64,000 bases of DNA from DATHBD01 sp035296325 (GTDB lineage: Bacteria; Actinomycetota; Actinomycetes; Mycobacteriales; Micromonosporaceae): assembly GCA_035296325.1 (NCBI GenBank), contig DATHBD010000060.1:186001-250000 (forward strand), in the 5' to 3' direction. Below are positions 34,299-42,757 of this stretch, piece after piece. Numbering within the stretch: position 1 is the stretch's first letter; every line of letters begins with the position of its first letter. The position numbers and the translations under genes were made by a program. The notes below the pieces were generated by a model that saw nothing but the letters and a program-made list of their open reading frames with translations, had not been told where the DNA came from and searched no databases.

Positions 34299-34846
34299 CC
34301 GCGCCCGTCGACCCCGCTGCGACACCAGCCTGCGTGGACTGGTCGAGGTGGACCGTCATCCTCCTCAAACCGGACTGTGTCGCCCGTGGACTGGTCAAAC
34401 CGGTCCTGACCTGGCTCGGCACCGCAGTGACGCTGGTCGACCACCGGATCGTCACGGCGACCCAGGAGCAGATTTTCGCCCACTACCTCGATCTGCTCAC
34501 CACCCGCCGAGCGCACTTCACCTGGGTCGACGTGCGCGCGGACCTGCGACGCAACTACGTCGGCCAACGGGTCGGGATCGCGCTTGGCCACGGCGAGGAC
34601 GCCGCCCCGCGCGTCCGTGCCATGCTCGGCGACTTCGACCCCGCACTTGCCGGCCCGAACACCATCCGGGGCCGGTTCGGCATCGACTCGCTGCGCCAAG
34701 CCCAGCGTGAGGCACGACTCATCCACAACGTCATCCACTCATCCGACGACCCGGACGGCGCCGAACGCGAGTTCGCGATCTGGTACGGCCCGGCCTGCGT
34801 CGACCTCCTGCACGCCCCCACCCACCCCTTCGGGAGGACGCCATGA
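34295..34846 (+). CDS. Divergent nucleoside-diphosphate kinase homologue
   Basis: 183 residues with NDK features: VILLKPDCVARGLV near the start, GPNTIRGRFGID, and the phospho-histidine His148 in HNVIHSSDDPDGAEREFAIW. It is longer than bacterial Ndk (about 135-140 residues), with an insertion around 60-95, and sequence around the nucleotide site is divergent, so it is likely a specialised paralogue rather than the housekeeping enzyme. Four-base overlaps on both sides tie it to the synthase homologue and the radical SAM enzyme. Inferred role: raising a modified nucleotide to the triphosphate. Confidence 0.8.
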   Translation: MTAPVDPAATPACVDWSRWTVILLKPDCVARGLVKPVLTWLGTAVTLVDHRIVTATQEQIFAHYLDLLTTRRAHFTWVDVRADLRRNYVGQRVGIALGHGEDAAPRVRAMLGDFDPALAGPNTIRGRFGIDSLRQAQREARLIHNVIHSSDDPDGAEREFAIWYGPACVDLLHAPTHPFGRTP

Positions 34847-36087
34847 CGACCGTCGAACCAACCATCGCCGCCGGGCCGCGCCTACTACCGATCATGCCGG
34901 CCGAACAGCAAGCCGCCCTGGACCCGTACATGGCGACCATCGTCGGGTACCGCAAGAGCGGCCTGAGCCTCAACCACATCATCGGCTGCCCGCTGGACTG
35001 CGGGTACTGCGTACGCCACTTCTGGGGCAACTTCGAGGTCAAGATCCCCAACCTGCTCGTCACCACCGAACAGGCGATCGACCTGCTGATCAGCCACCAT
35101 GCATTCCAGCCGCACACCACGCCGATCCAGGTGTTCAACAAGGCCACCGACCCGTTCCTCCCCGGCGTCAAGCCGCACCTGTTCCAGGTGCTGCAAACCC
35201 TGGACGATCTCGGCTACACCAACCACGTCCTGGTGATCACCAGGTTCAAGGTCACCGAGGTCGACATGGCTGTCCTGGAACGACTGCGCCACATCCGGGT
35301 CACCCTGCTGTTCACCTACTCCGGGATCAGCGATGCGCGGGTCGAGCCGATCGCCAAGAGCACCATCACGGTCGACTCGATCCGTACCGCGGCCAAACAC
35401 AGCCGCCGTACCGGCGTGGTGCTGTACTGGCGCCCGATCGTGCCCGGCTGGAACGACGCCCCCGAGACGATGGCGCACGTCCTCGACGTCGGCAGCCTCG
35501 CCGACGCGATCGTGTTCACCGGCTATTACCACAAGCCCGAAAACGCCGACTACCTCCGCAGCGCCGGAGTCGACGTCCCGTTCGGCGAGGACTACCACCG
35601 CCGCAAAGTCATGCCCGGCGACCTGGACGCCAAGGTCATCGCCGCGTGGCGCGCATCGGGGGTGTCCACGCCGCTGTTCCGCAAGACCTCGTGCGGGGTC
35701 GCGTACGCCCACGAAGCGCCCGACTACAACGGCCACTGGGGCGTCCGCGAAATCTGCGACATCTGCCCGGAATCTCAGCGCAAACGGTGCGCCGACGACT
35801 ATCGCCGGCCGGCCCCGAGCGAGGTCCAAGGCGCGCTCGACCTGTTCGGCTACGACAGCCATTACCTCATCGATGAGGGGCACGTCTGGACCCACGGGCT
35901 CGGCGAGCAACGCCGCTACGCCATCCAGCACACCCTGCGGCACCAAATCTGGGAACTGGACCAGCCGCACTACCTCCACGCGCACGGTCGGTCCCTGCTC
36001 GGCCACCAGGCCGACCCCGATCAGGCCGCACACATCACGGCAGTGCGTACCGAGTTTGAGCACGCCGCACGGTATGAAGACGACTAA
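34843..36087 (+). CDS. Radical SAM enzyme, SplB-like (COG1533-type), with extra Cys set
   Basis: 414 residues. The radical SAM cluster motif C-x3-C-x2-C is Cys49, Cys53, Cys56 (GCPLDCGYCVRHFWG). The segment NKATDPFLPGVKP and the following VITRFKVTEVDMAVLERL resemble the COG1533 family that includes spore photoproduct lyase. A C-terminal group, Cys284 and Cys305-x2-Cys308-x7-Cys316 (SCGVAYAHEAP; CDICPESQRKRC), could hold an auxiliary iron-sulphur cluster. Substrate unknown; the operon context (pyrimidine-modifying, kinase, nuclease) suggests a nucleotide, nucleoside or DNA base. Start ATG 34843 overlaps the NDK-like stop (ATGA). Confidence 0.85.
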   Translation: MTTVEPTIAAGPRLLPIMPAEQQAALDPYMATIVGYRKSGLSLNHIIGCPLDCGYCVRHFWGNFEVKIPNLLVTTEQAIDLLISHHAFQPHTTPIQVFNKATDPFLPGVKPHLFQVLQTLDDLGYTNHVLVITRFKVTEVDMAVLERLRHIRVTLLFTYSGISDARVEPIAKSTITVDSIRTAAKHSRRTGVVLYWRPIVPGWNDAPETMAHVLDVGSLADAIVFTGYYHKPENADYLRSAGVDVPFGEDYHRRKVMPGDLDAKVIAAWRASGVSTPLFRKTSCGVAYAHEAPDYNGHWGVREICDICPESQRKRCADDYRRPAPSEVQGALDLFGYDSHYLIDEGHVWTHGLGEQRRYAIQHTLRHQIWELDQPHYLHAHGRSLLGHQADPDQAAHITAVRTEFEHAARYEDD

Positions 36088-36113
36088 CACCAGCGAAGCG
36101 GAAGGCGGCGGGG

Positions 36114-36767
36114 ATGAGCCAGCGAGGCGGTACCTGGCGCGACGCCCAACTCGTGGCGCTCGACCTGGAGGGAAGCGGCGCGCAGGATCGCGACGCCGAA
36201 GCCATCCTGGAGATCGCCGCCGTGCCGATCGTCTCCGGCGAGCCCGCCGTATCCGCCGGCTACTGCACCATGGTCAACCCAGGCCGACCCATCGCGAACA
36301 AGCCGTGGATCTCGCCTGGGTTGACCAACGCCGTCCTCGACCTCGCCCCTCACCTCGCGGCCGTGGAGCCGATCCTCGCCCGGCTCATCAACGGCCGGGT
36401 GCTGGTCGGCCACAACATCAACGTGGACTGGCGACTGTTGCACCGCCGCTGTCCCGCCATCAGCCCATCCGGCCTGCTCGACACCCTCAAACTCGCCCGC
36501 CACGTCGGCGTGGGGGAGCGCAAGTCGCTCGGCGCACTGCTCACCGAACTGGAACTGACGACCGCAGTCACCGCCAAAGCCCCCACCAGCCAGCCACACC
36601 GAGCGCTCTGGGACACCATCGGCGCCGCCATGCTCCTACGCGAACTGGTCACCCGCGGATGGAACCGCGAGCCCACACTTGATGAGCTGCTGACCGTTGC
36701 GGGCGTCCCAACGGAAGGTCGGCGGGACCGGGCCGATCATCACCAACCAAGCCTTCTCGACCTTTGA
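36114..36767 (+). CDS. DEDDh-type 3'-5' exonuclease (DnaQ-like)
   Basis: 217 residues with all five DEDDh residues: Asp17 and Glu19 (ALDLEGSG), Asp105 (GHNINVDWRLL), His162 and Asp167 (HRALWDTIGAAML). The last residues, HHQPSLLDL, resemble a sliding-clamp binding peptide (QxxLxL/F), so it may act at replication forks. It starts 26 bases after the radical SAM gene and is probably the last gene of the operon. The family removes 3'-terminal nucleotides; here it could edit or recycle modified nucleotides. Confidence 0.85.
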   Translation: MSQRGGTWRDAQLVALDLEGSGAQDRDAEAILEIAAVPIVSGEPAVSAGYCTMVNPGRPIANKPWISPGLTNAVLDLAPHLAAVEPILARLINGRVLVGHNINVDWRLLHRRCPAISPSGLLDTLKLARHVGVGERKSLGALLTELELTTAVTAKAPTSQPHRALWDTIGAAMLLRELVTRGWNREPTLDELLTVAGVPTEGRRDRADHHQPSLLDL

Positions 36768-36932
36768 CGTGGCCCGAGGCGATCTGGCTGCGACAGTGCA
36801 TACAACGCTTCAACAAGGGCAAGTTGGCGCTCGTCGCCTCCGACGCGTGTTTCCTCTGGTGAAGTCCCAACAGCGCAGACCGGGGTGTTGCTGGTGCAAC
36901 ACGACAAAGCTGACAGTCGGAAGGTGATCGAG

Positions 36933-37370
36933 ATGACCCACCGGCATCGCACCCCGGTCGACGTGCTGATCCTGGTCATCAGCGATGGCAAGGTCTTGCT
37001 CACCGAGCGAGCCGGCAACATCTACCTCTCGGGACACTGGGCCATCCCCGGCGGTCACGTCGAGGCAGAAGAGGACGTCGTCAGCGCAGCCATCCGGGAG
37101 GTACAAGAGGAAGTCGGCATCCATGTCGCGTCCACCGACCTCCACTTCGTTGGCGTCACGCACCATCGGCCCCCGCGCGGCGACGCTCGCGTGGGCTTCG
37201 GGTTCGTCGCCACCAGGTGGTCTGGACAGCCGACCAACATGGAACCAGCGAAATGCTCGCAGCTTGCGTGGTTCCCGCCGACGACGCTCCCCGAGCCGAC
37301 GATGGAGTACACCCAGGAAATCGTTCGGCTCTACCTGAAGCAGGAGACATTCTCTCTGCATGGGTGGTGA
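36933..37370 (+). CDS. NUDIX hydrolase (MutT/ADP-ribose pyrophosphatase-like)
   Basis: 145 residues from ATG 36933, preceded by GGAAGGTGA. Complete Nudix box (Gly41, Glu47, Arg55-Glu56, Glu59-Glu60, Gly62) in GGHVEAEEDVVSAAIREVQE. Hydrolyses a nucleoside diphosphate linked to another group; the substrate cannot be read. It follows the exonuclease by 165 bases and may belong to the same functional group, for example by clearing a modified nucleotide triphosphate. The in-frame upstream part (from 36885) looks non-coding. Confidence 0.82.
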   Translation: MTHRHRTPVDVLILVISDGKVLLTERAGNIYLSGHWAIPGGHVEAEEDVVSAAIREVQEEVGIHVASTDLHFVGVTHHRPPRGDARVGFGFVATRWSGQPTNMEPAKCSQLAWFPPTTLPEPTMEYTQEIVRLYLKQETFSLHGW

Positions 37371-37487
37371 GGAGGCACGAGGGCCGAAGTCCGGCCATAC
37401 CGACCCGGACTATCGCGACGCGAGCACCAAGTCCCTGCCGCCACCCCGCTTACAGATGCTATTGCCCGCTCCGGCGCCGCGACGTCG

Positions 37488-38258
37488 GTGGTCATTTCGG
37501 CAATGATGGCCGACATGGACGTAGCCGAGGTCGAAGTTGTCGTCGCCCATAACGAGCGCGCGACCCTGCGCGTCGGCGAAGTATTCCTGAAGATTGACGC
37601 TGACCAGGCCCGCACCGACGTCGAGGTGGAGGCGATGGCGATGGCGCCGATCCCGACCCCGACGATCCTGTGGCGCAAGCCGCCCGTGCTCGCGCTCGCC
37701 GCTCTCCCGGGGACGGCACTCGGTCACCTCGGCGAGCCGTCGACCGCTTCGTCGGCCGCGTGGGCCGCGGCGGGTGCCGCCGCTCGGATGCTGCACGATG
37801 CGCCGCTGCCGCCATGGCCCGGTCGGAGCCTCGACGAGCTCGCATCGCGGCTCGCCGACGAGTGCGAGTGGCTGGTCGCCAACGACGTCCTTCCCGTCGA
37901 CGTGGTCACCCGCAACCGCCGGCGCGCCGAGACTGCGCTTCGGCCATGTACACCGGTGTTCATCCACGGCGACCTGCAGGTCGACCACGTCTTCGTGGCC
38001 GGCGACGAGGTCATCGGCGTCGTCGACTGGTCCGAGGCGTCGCAGGGCGACGCGCTGTTTGACCTCGCCATCCTCACGCTCGGACACGAGGAGCACCTTG
38101 GCGACGTCGTCGCCGGCTACGGCACCGACGTCGACCGCGACCTCATCCGCGCATGGTGGTCGTTGCGATGCCTGACCAACGTACGCTGGCTGGCCGAGCA
38201 CGGTTACGGCTCGCCGGACGAGTTCCCGGAGGTCGCCGTCCTGCGGTCCGGTCCGTGA
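37488..38258 (+). CDS. APH-family phosphotransferase (aminoglycoside kinase-like)
   Basis: 256 residues from GTG 37488 (ATG 37503 or ATG 37515 equally possible). Nucleotide-binding half with ATLRVGEVFLKIDAD and catalytic loop PVFIHGDLQVDHVFV followed by VIGVVDWSEASQGD. The catalytic Asp of HGD and the metal Asp of VDW are present; the usual Asn five residues after the HGD Asp is His. Related actinobacterial proteins are usually called aminoglycoside phosphotransferases, but their physiological substrate is not known; the altered loop makes resistance activity uncertain. Confidence 0.75.
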   Translation: MVISAMMADMDVAEVEVVVAHNERATLRVGEVFLKIDADQARTDVEVEAMAMAPIPTPTILWRKPPVLALAALPGTALGHLGEPSTASSAAWAAAGAAARMLHDAPLPPWPGRSLDELASRLADECEWLVANDVLPVDVVTRNRRRAETALRPCTPVFIHGDLQVDHVFVAGDEVIGVVDWSEASQGDALFDLAILTLGHEEHLGDVVAGYGTDVDRDLIRAWWSLRCLTNVRWLAEHGYGSPDEFPEVAVLRSGP

Positions 38259-38360
38259 GGCTGCACGAGCCCGGCTGGGTGTCCGGTCCGTTTCCGGGCA
38301 GCTATGTATCAGCGCGGTGGTCGCCCCCTCGACGGCGGCGCACTCTCGCGATGAAGGGCG

Positions 38361-39350
38361 TCAACCACGGTGCCCTTCCAGCGCGGCGAGTTCCGCTTCG
38401 ACCAGCGGGTTCAGTAGAGCCCGCCGGGCCTCGGCGGAGGAACCGGTCATGCCTCGACTCGGCATCTCGACCAGCATGATCAGGTACAGGTGGAGGCGGT
38501 ACAGCGTCAGCCGGCGACGCGCCGTCTCATCGAAGATGACTGGCTCGCCACTTTCCGCAACGTAGCCGCGCAGGAACGGATGTGCCGGCTCATCCTCGAT
38601 GCGGCGCAGCAGGCAGGGGGAGACGAAGTCGAGCAGCCGGTCGCCGTACAGGTGGCGCTCGCCGTCGACGAGTCCGGTCAGCCGGGTGGTCCCGTGGGAG
38701 GTGACGGCGGCCAGCAGGTTGCCGTCCCAGAGGTCGAAGTGCAGCAGCGCCGGCCGGGTGACGGCGTCGAGGATGGGCGCGTGCCTGGCGACCAGGCCAC
38801 GGATGCGCTCGGGGCGGGCCGGCAGCGCGACGTTCCACGCGACGGCGTCCGCGAGGATCTCGTCCATGATGGATACGAAGGCTTGCCGCCAGGTCGCGCC
38901 GTGTGTGCGGTCGCCGCTGTAGCCGTACCGGTCGCCGGTGAGGCGATGAAGCCGCGCCACGGCGGCGCCAGCGTCATATCGGGCTCCAGCGTCGTCCACC
39001 GCCGAGGGCAGATCGGGCAATGCCGTTCCGTCCAGGTAACTGGTGAAGAGCCAGTCCCCGTCGAGCACGTCCGAATCGGTGCCATGGTCCAGCACCTCCG
39101 GCACGGGTGCGCCGGCATCGCGGGCCGTTCGAAAGTAGGCCGCCTCGGCAGCGACGAGGCCCTTCTCGTACGAGAGCAGGGGCACCCCCGGTGGCGGGCC
39201 CACTTTCAGGACGGTGTCGCGGCCGTCAGCGAGCCGGACCCGCCATACCGCCGCGAATCCGCCGCCGGCCAGCGGTGCGGCGTGAGCCACAGCCGCGCGC
39301 GGCCCGAACGACGCTCGCGCGAGCGCAGCGACATCGTCGGAGGTGAGCAT
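38361..39350 (-). CDS. APH-family phosphotransferase (fructosamine-kinase-like)
   Basis: 329 residues; start ATG 39350 preferred over the open frame back to 39452. Motifs: VLKVGPPPGVPLLSYEKGLV (ATP lobe), LLHFDLWDGNLL (HxDxxxxN catalytic loop), TGLVDGER (metal Asp). The loop with HFDLWDGN is typical of fructosamine-3-kinase/homoserine-kinase-type members. A second APH-fold kinase beside the one at 37488, but on the other strand and with an intact loop. Substrate unknown. Confidence 0.78.
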   Translation of the reverse strand: MLTSDDVAALARASFGPRAAVAHAAPLAGGGFAAVWRVRLADGRDTVLKVGPPPGVPLLSYEKGLVAAEAAYFRTARDAGAPVPEVLDHGTDSDVLDGDWLFTSYLDGTALPDLPSAVDDAGARYDAGAAVARLHRLTGDRYGYSGDRTHGATWRQAFVSIMDEILADAVAWNVALPARPERIRGLVARHAPILDAVTRPALLHFDLWDGNLLAAVTSHGTTRLTGLVDGERHLYGDRLLDFVSPCLLRRIEDEPAHPFLRGYVAESGEPVIFDETARRRLTLYRLHLYLIMLVEMPSRGMTGSSAEARRALLNPLVEAELAALEGHRG

Positions 39351-39598
39351 GCGCTGGGTGGGGCTGAGTGGAACCACGGTCCGATCCCACCACAGCGCTG
39401 ATCCAAGCCCTGAACCGCACCTGTCCGGAGCGCGACTCACTACGCTCGCCACCTACCGGCTCGAGTCGTCAGGGCAGACGGACGGGGCGTGCGCTGGGCG
39501 GCGTCAGGTATCCGCCGTACGGTGGGATCCTTCATGCCGGCAGGGTCGCGTTCCTTCGGCGTGATACCTGATGGCTGATGAGGAGAGGTGCGGCCGCA

Positions 39599-40360
39599 GT
39601 GGACCCACGTCGGCATCGGGCAGGGCGTAGCGGGGCGGGCAAGTGGACCCGACGCCGGAAGGTGCTCCTGGCCGTGGTGCTCAGTGTCGCGCTCGTCGGC
39701 ACGGTCGCCGGAGCCGCGCGGGCATTCCCCACCGTAGCGGCAACGACCTGTCCCACCTGCTACGGAATGGAGGAGTTGCAACCTGACCTTTACGTGGAGC
39801 GGAACCTGTCCGCCGACCGTCACCAACAGGTCGTTGATTTTGCCGACGCGGCGCGCCGGCTCATTCACGACTTCTATGGCAGCCGAGACAGCTCTCCGCG
39901 CATTCTCGCCTGCACGACAGAAACCTGCTATCGCCGCATCGGCGGTGGCAGGGAGCGAGGCGTGGCAGTGCTCAACCGGGCCATCATTCTGTCACCGCGC
40001 GGGCTGGACCCGGTGATCGCGTCACACGAGATGTCCCATGTGGAACTGCACCATCGACTCGGGTGGCGCTCCGAAGGTGTTCCACAGTGGTTTGACGAAG
40101 GACTCGCTGTCGTCGTCTCGAACGACCCACGCTATCTTGGACCGTCGCCGGACCGGTGCAAGGTCGACGCGGACGGCGCTCTGCCGGAGACGCTGCACCA
40201 ATGGCTCGACGCGGCGCGCGCCGACGAACAGGTCTACGCCAGGTCCGCCTGCCGGGTGGTCAGGTGGATGGACGCGAACGGCGGACCGGCAGCCGTCCGC
40301 AAGCTGATCGAGCAGCTGAACTCTGGAAACAAATTCGATGCGGTCATGACGAGTCGATGA
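39599..40360 (+). CDS. Membrane-anchored or secreted HExxH metallopeptidase-like protein
   Basis: 253 residues from GTG 39599 (AGGAGAGG ribosome site 10 bases upstream; ATG 39578 is the alternative). Basic N-terminus then one hydrophobic helix (KVLLAVVLSVALVGTVAG), so exported. The external domain has HEMSHVELHHRLG with HExxH and, 12 or so residues on, VPQWFDEGLAV, giving a third Glu ligand: gluzincin layout. Six Cys outside could make disulphides. Target unknown. Confidence 0.75.
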   Translation: MDPRRHRAGRSGAGKWTRRRKVLLAVVLSVALVGTVAGAARAFPTVAATTCPTCYGMEELQPDLYVERNLSADRHQQVVDFADAARRLIHDFYGSRDSSPRILACTTETCYRRIGGGRERGVAVLNRAIILSPRGLDPVIASHEMSHVELHHRLGWRSEGVPQWFDEGLAVVVSNDPRYLGPSPDRCKVDADGALPETLHQWLDAARADEQVYARSACRVVRWMDANGGPAAVRKLIEQLNSGNKFDAVMTSR

Positions 40361-40743
40361 TCTCGTGCATCGTCATGGCGTTGGCTTACGATGACCTGGC
40401 CGGATCAGCTGCGCTTCCGGGTGCCCATGATGAGTTGCGATGCGAGAAAAGCCAGCAACGCAACACCGCGAAGGAGAAGGCCGTCACGACCCTGGATCTG
40501 CTTGACCCGCGTCAGGTGGATCCGGTCAGTGCTGACGTCGTCACCCTGGTCGGAACCACAGGGATGTAGTTCGGTGATCTTGCCGGCAAGGCCTTGACCA
40601 GGGTAAACGCATGAGCATCAATGAAGTGTGCGGCTGGTGCTCGGGCATGGTGAATGTCAGGTCGAGGCGATCGTGCCCGACCGCGGCACCGGCCTGCGCG
40701 AATGTCTCGAGGCGCTCGACTCCATCCACAACGGGTGCGGGTG
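40361..40743. other. Gene-free stretch, 383 bases
   Basis: Several short open frames on both strands, none with good codon usage plus a ribosome site. A frame ending near 40569 (VTTLDLLDPRQVDPVSADVV) looks protein-like but has no start codon near its AAGGAG, so it may be the relic of a decayed gene. No transposase motif recognised. Confidence 0.4.
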
Positions 40744-40962
40744 ATGGCCGCGATGCCTGGCCCCGCGCGGGTCGAGGGCGCGATGCAGACGCCGGACGGG
40801 CAGTGGCGCGTCGAGGCGGTGCGGCGCGGCGCCACGCGCTGGTACCGGATCCTGCACGGTGACAACGAGATGGACTGGCTCACAATCGCCGCGGTGCAAC
40901 GGATCCTCGCCGAGGTCGGCGTCGACATGGCCGATCTCAGTGAGATCGACCCGGCCGCCTGA
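40744..40962 (+). CDS. Small hypothetical protein, 72 aa
   Basis: ATG 40744 chosen (ATG/GTG starts also lie upstream). The sequence (TPDGQWRVEAVRRGATRWYR, then IAAVQRILAEVGVDMADLSE) has a beta-strand part followed by a helix and an acidic end. Codon usage is typical of the host. No family recognised. Confidence 0.6.
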   Translation: MAAMPGPARVEGAMQTPDGQWRVEAVRRGATRWYRILHGDNEMDWLTIAAVQRILAEVGVDMADLSEIDPAA

Positions 40963-41039
40963 GCTGGTCTCGATCACGTCGGGAGGAGCCGGACGCCAGC
41001 GCCACCGGCAGGGCCGTCCCCATGCAGGCGCCCCAGCGG

Positions 41040-41636
41040 TCATGCCCGACGTGACCCGGGCGCGTGCCAAGTTCGGCCTTGTCGGGAGTACTCGATCGTC
41101 TCCGCCACCCGGTCCGCGGCCGCGGTGCCGAGCTCCCGCTCGGTGATCCACAGACCGAGGTCCAAGCCGGCGGTGAGGGCGCCGGCGGTGATGCGGTCCG
41201 AGTCGTCCACGACGCGTTCCTCGACGACGTTGACGTCGTAGCCCTTCAGCTCCGCATAGGCGTGCCGGTTGGTGGTCGCGTACCGGTGTCGGAGCAGCCC
41301 GGCGGCGGCCAGGAGCAGGGTGCCGGTGCACACGGCGGCCATCCACTCCACTGATGGCGCGAGCGCTGCCAGCCGGGCCGGAAGGGCGCCGCGCTCCGCC
41401 TGCGCCCACGAGCCCTCGGTCGCCCGGTCAAGCCATCCGCCGCCGGGCACGATCACGCCGTCGGCGGCGCCGAGCACCGAGGACACGTCAAGCGACACGC
41501 CTCGCATGCTGACGACCCGCCCTGGCCGCTCCGCGGCGACGAGCTCGACGCCGAAGCCTGCCGTCGCCAGGACCTCGAACGGGCCGAACACGTCGATCTC
41601 ATCGAACCCGTCGAACAAAACGATCTCGATACGCAT
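41040..41636 (-). CDS. DJ-1/PfpI family protein
   Basis: 198 residues starting MRIEIVLFDGFDEIDVFGPF, with the nucleophile elbow AAVCTGTLLLAAAGLL (Cys) and YATTNRHAYAEL downstream, as in the isonitrile-hydratase/GlxA N-domain group. No DNA-binding domain, so it is a stand-alone amidase-like or chaperone-like DJ-1 protein. Divergent from the GlxA-type regulator with 52 bases between, so the regulator probably controls it. Confidence 0.85.
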   Translation of the reverse strand: MRIEIVLFDGFDEIDVFGPFEVLATAGFGVELVAAERPGRVVSMRGVSLDVSSVLGAADGVIVPGGGWLDRATEGSWAQAERGALPARLAALAPSVEWMAAVCTGTLLLAAAGLLRHRYATTNRHAYAELKGYDVNVVEERVVDDSDRITAGALTAGLDLGLWITERELGTAAADRVAETIEYSRQGRTWHAPGSRRA

Positions 41637-41688
41637 CGTCGCAGCATGGCGTGGCCGGGGTGAGCAGACGAGTGGCATCCTTGCCCCC

Positions 41689-42633
41689 ATGCGTAAGGAA
41701 TCGGCCATACACCGGGTCGTCGTTCTGGCCCTGCCACCGGTGGTCGCCTTCGATCTGACCATCGCGACCGAGGTGTTCGGCCACGAAGGGCAGGGTCGCT
41801 ACGCGACCACGGTCTGCTCGCTCAGACCCGGACCCACGCCGGCGACGACGCCGGGACTGGGCCTGTCCGTCGAGGCGGGCCTGGAAGCCCTCGACGACGC
41901 CGACACGATCGTGGTGCCGGGCTTCCGCCGTGGAGCAGTCCCGGCAAGCGCGCTCACCGCCCTCCGTCGCGCGCACCGGCGGGGCGCGCGAATCGCGTCC
42001 ATCTGCACCGGTGCCTTCGCCCTTGCCCAGGCCGGCCTGCTCGATGGCCGGCGCGCCACCACGCATTGGCGTCACGCCGACGCCCTGGCCCGAGAACATC
42101 CGCAGGTCAGCGTGGACGCGCGGGCGCTTTATATCGACGAAGGTCAGATCATCACCAGCGCCGGCCTGGCCGCCGGCCTTGACCTCTGCCTGTACCTGAT
42201 CGGCCGCGATCACGGGCCGGCGGTCGCGACCCAACGCGCCCGGGACATGGTCACCCCGCTGCACCGAGCGGGCGGTCAGGCGCAATTCATCCCCACCGAG
42301 GCGCCTGCGGCCAACCCGGATCTGGCGGCGGTGACCGCGTGGGCAGGTGCCAACCTCCACCTGCCGATCACCGTCACCGACCTGGCCCGACAAGGCCTGC
42401 AGTCGACCCGCTCCCTGCACCGCGCGTTCCACCGGCACCTCGGCACCAGTCCGCAGTCCTGGCTCACCCACCAGCGCCTTCGGGTGGCCTGCAGGCTGCT
42501 CGAGAACAGCGACCTGAGCGTTGACGAAGTCGCCAGACGGACCGGCCTGGGCACCCCGACCAACCTCAGAGCCCACTTCCGGCGGGCCTTCGCCACCACC
42601 CCCAGCGACTACCGACGCGCCTTCACGCCGTGA
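41689..42633 (+). CDS. GlxA-type AraC-family transcriptional regulator
   Basis: 314 residues: N-terminal DJ-1-like domain (residues 8-190, Cys in IASICTGAFALAQAGLLDG) and a C-terminal AraC double helix-turn-helix (about 215-312, SLHRAFHRHLGTSPQSWL, VARRTGLGTPTNLRAHFRRA). GlxA-like regulators sense small metabolites through the DJ-1 domain. Starts at ATG 41689 and is divergent from the DJ-1/PfpI gene. Confidence 0.9.
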   Translation: MRKESAIHRVVVLALPPVVAFDLTIATEVFGHEGQGRYATTVCSLRPGPTPATTPGLGLSVEAGLEALDDADTIVVPGFRRGAVPASALTALRRAHRRGARIASICTGAFALAQAGLLDGRRATTHWRHADALAREHPQVSVDARALYIDEGQIITSAGLAAGLDLCLYLIGRDHGPAVATQRARDMVTPLHRAGGQAQFIPTEAPAANPDLAAVTAWAGANLHLPITVTDLARQGLQSTRSLHRAFHRHLGTSPQSWLTHQRLRVACRLLENSDLSVDEVARRTGLGTPTNLRAHFRRAFATTPSDYRRAFTP

Positions 42634-42757
42634 CGCGGTCGCCGATGAGCCGGTACCTGGCATCGGTGCACCGGGGAGCGACTGAGACATTTCCATGAGT
42701 GACTGTGGGCTGCGCTGGGCAACCTTCGTCGAACGCGTGGACGACAAGGAGGACAGC

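Noticed and set aside
40361..40743. Decayed transposase or hidden gene
   Set aside because: No DDE, IS110 or IS3 motif could be read in any frame, and no inverted terminal repeats were found.
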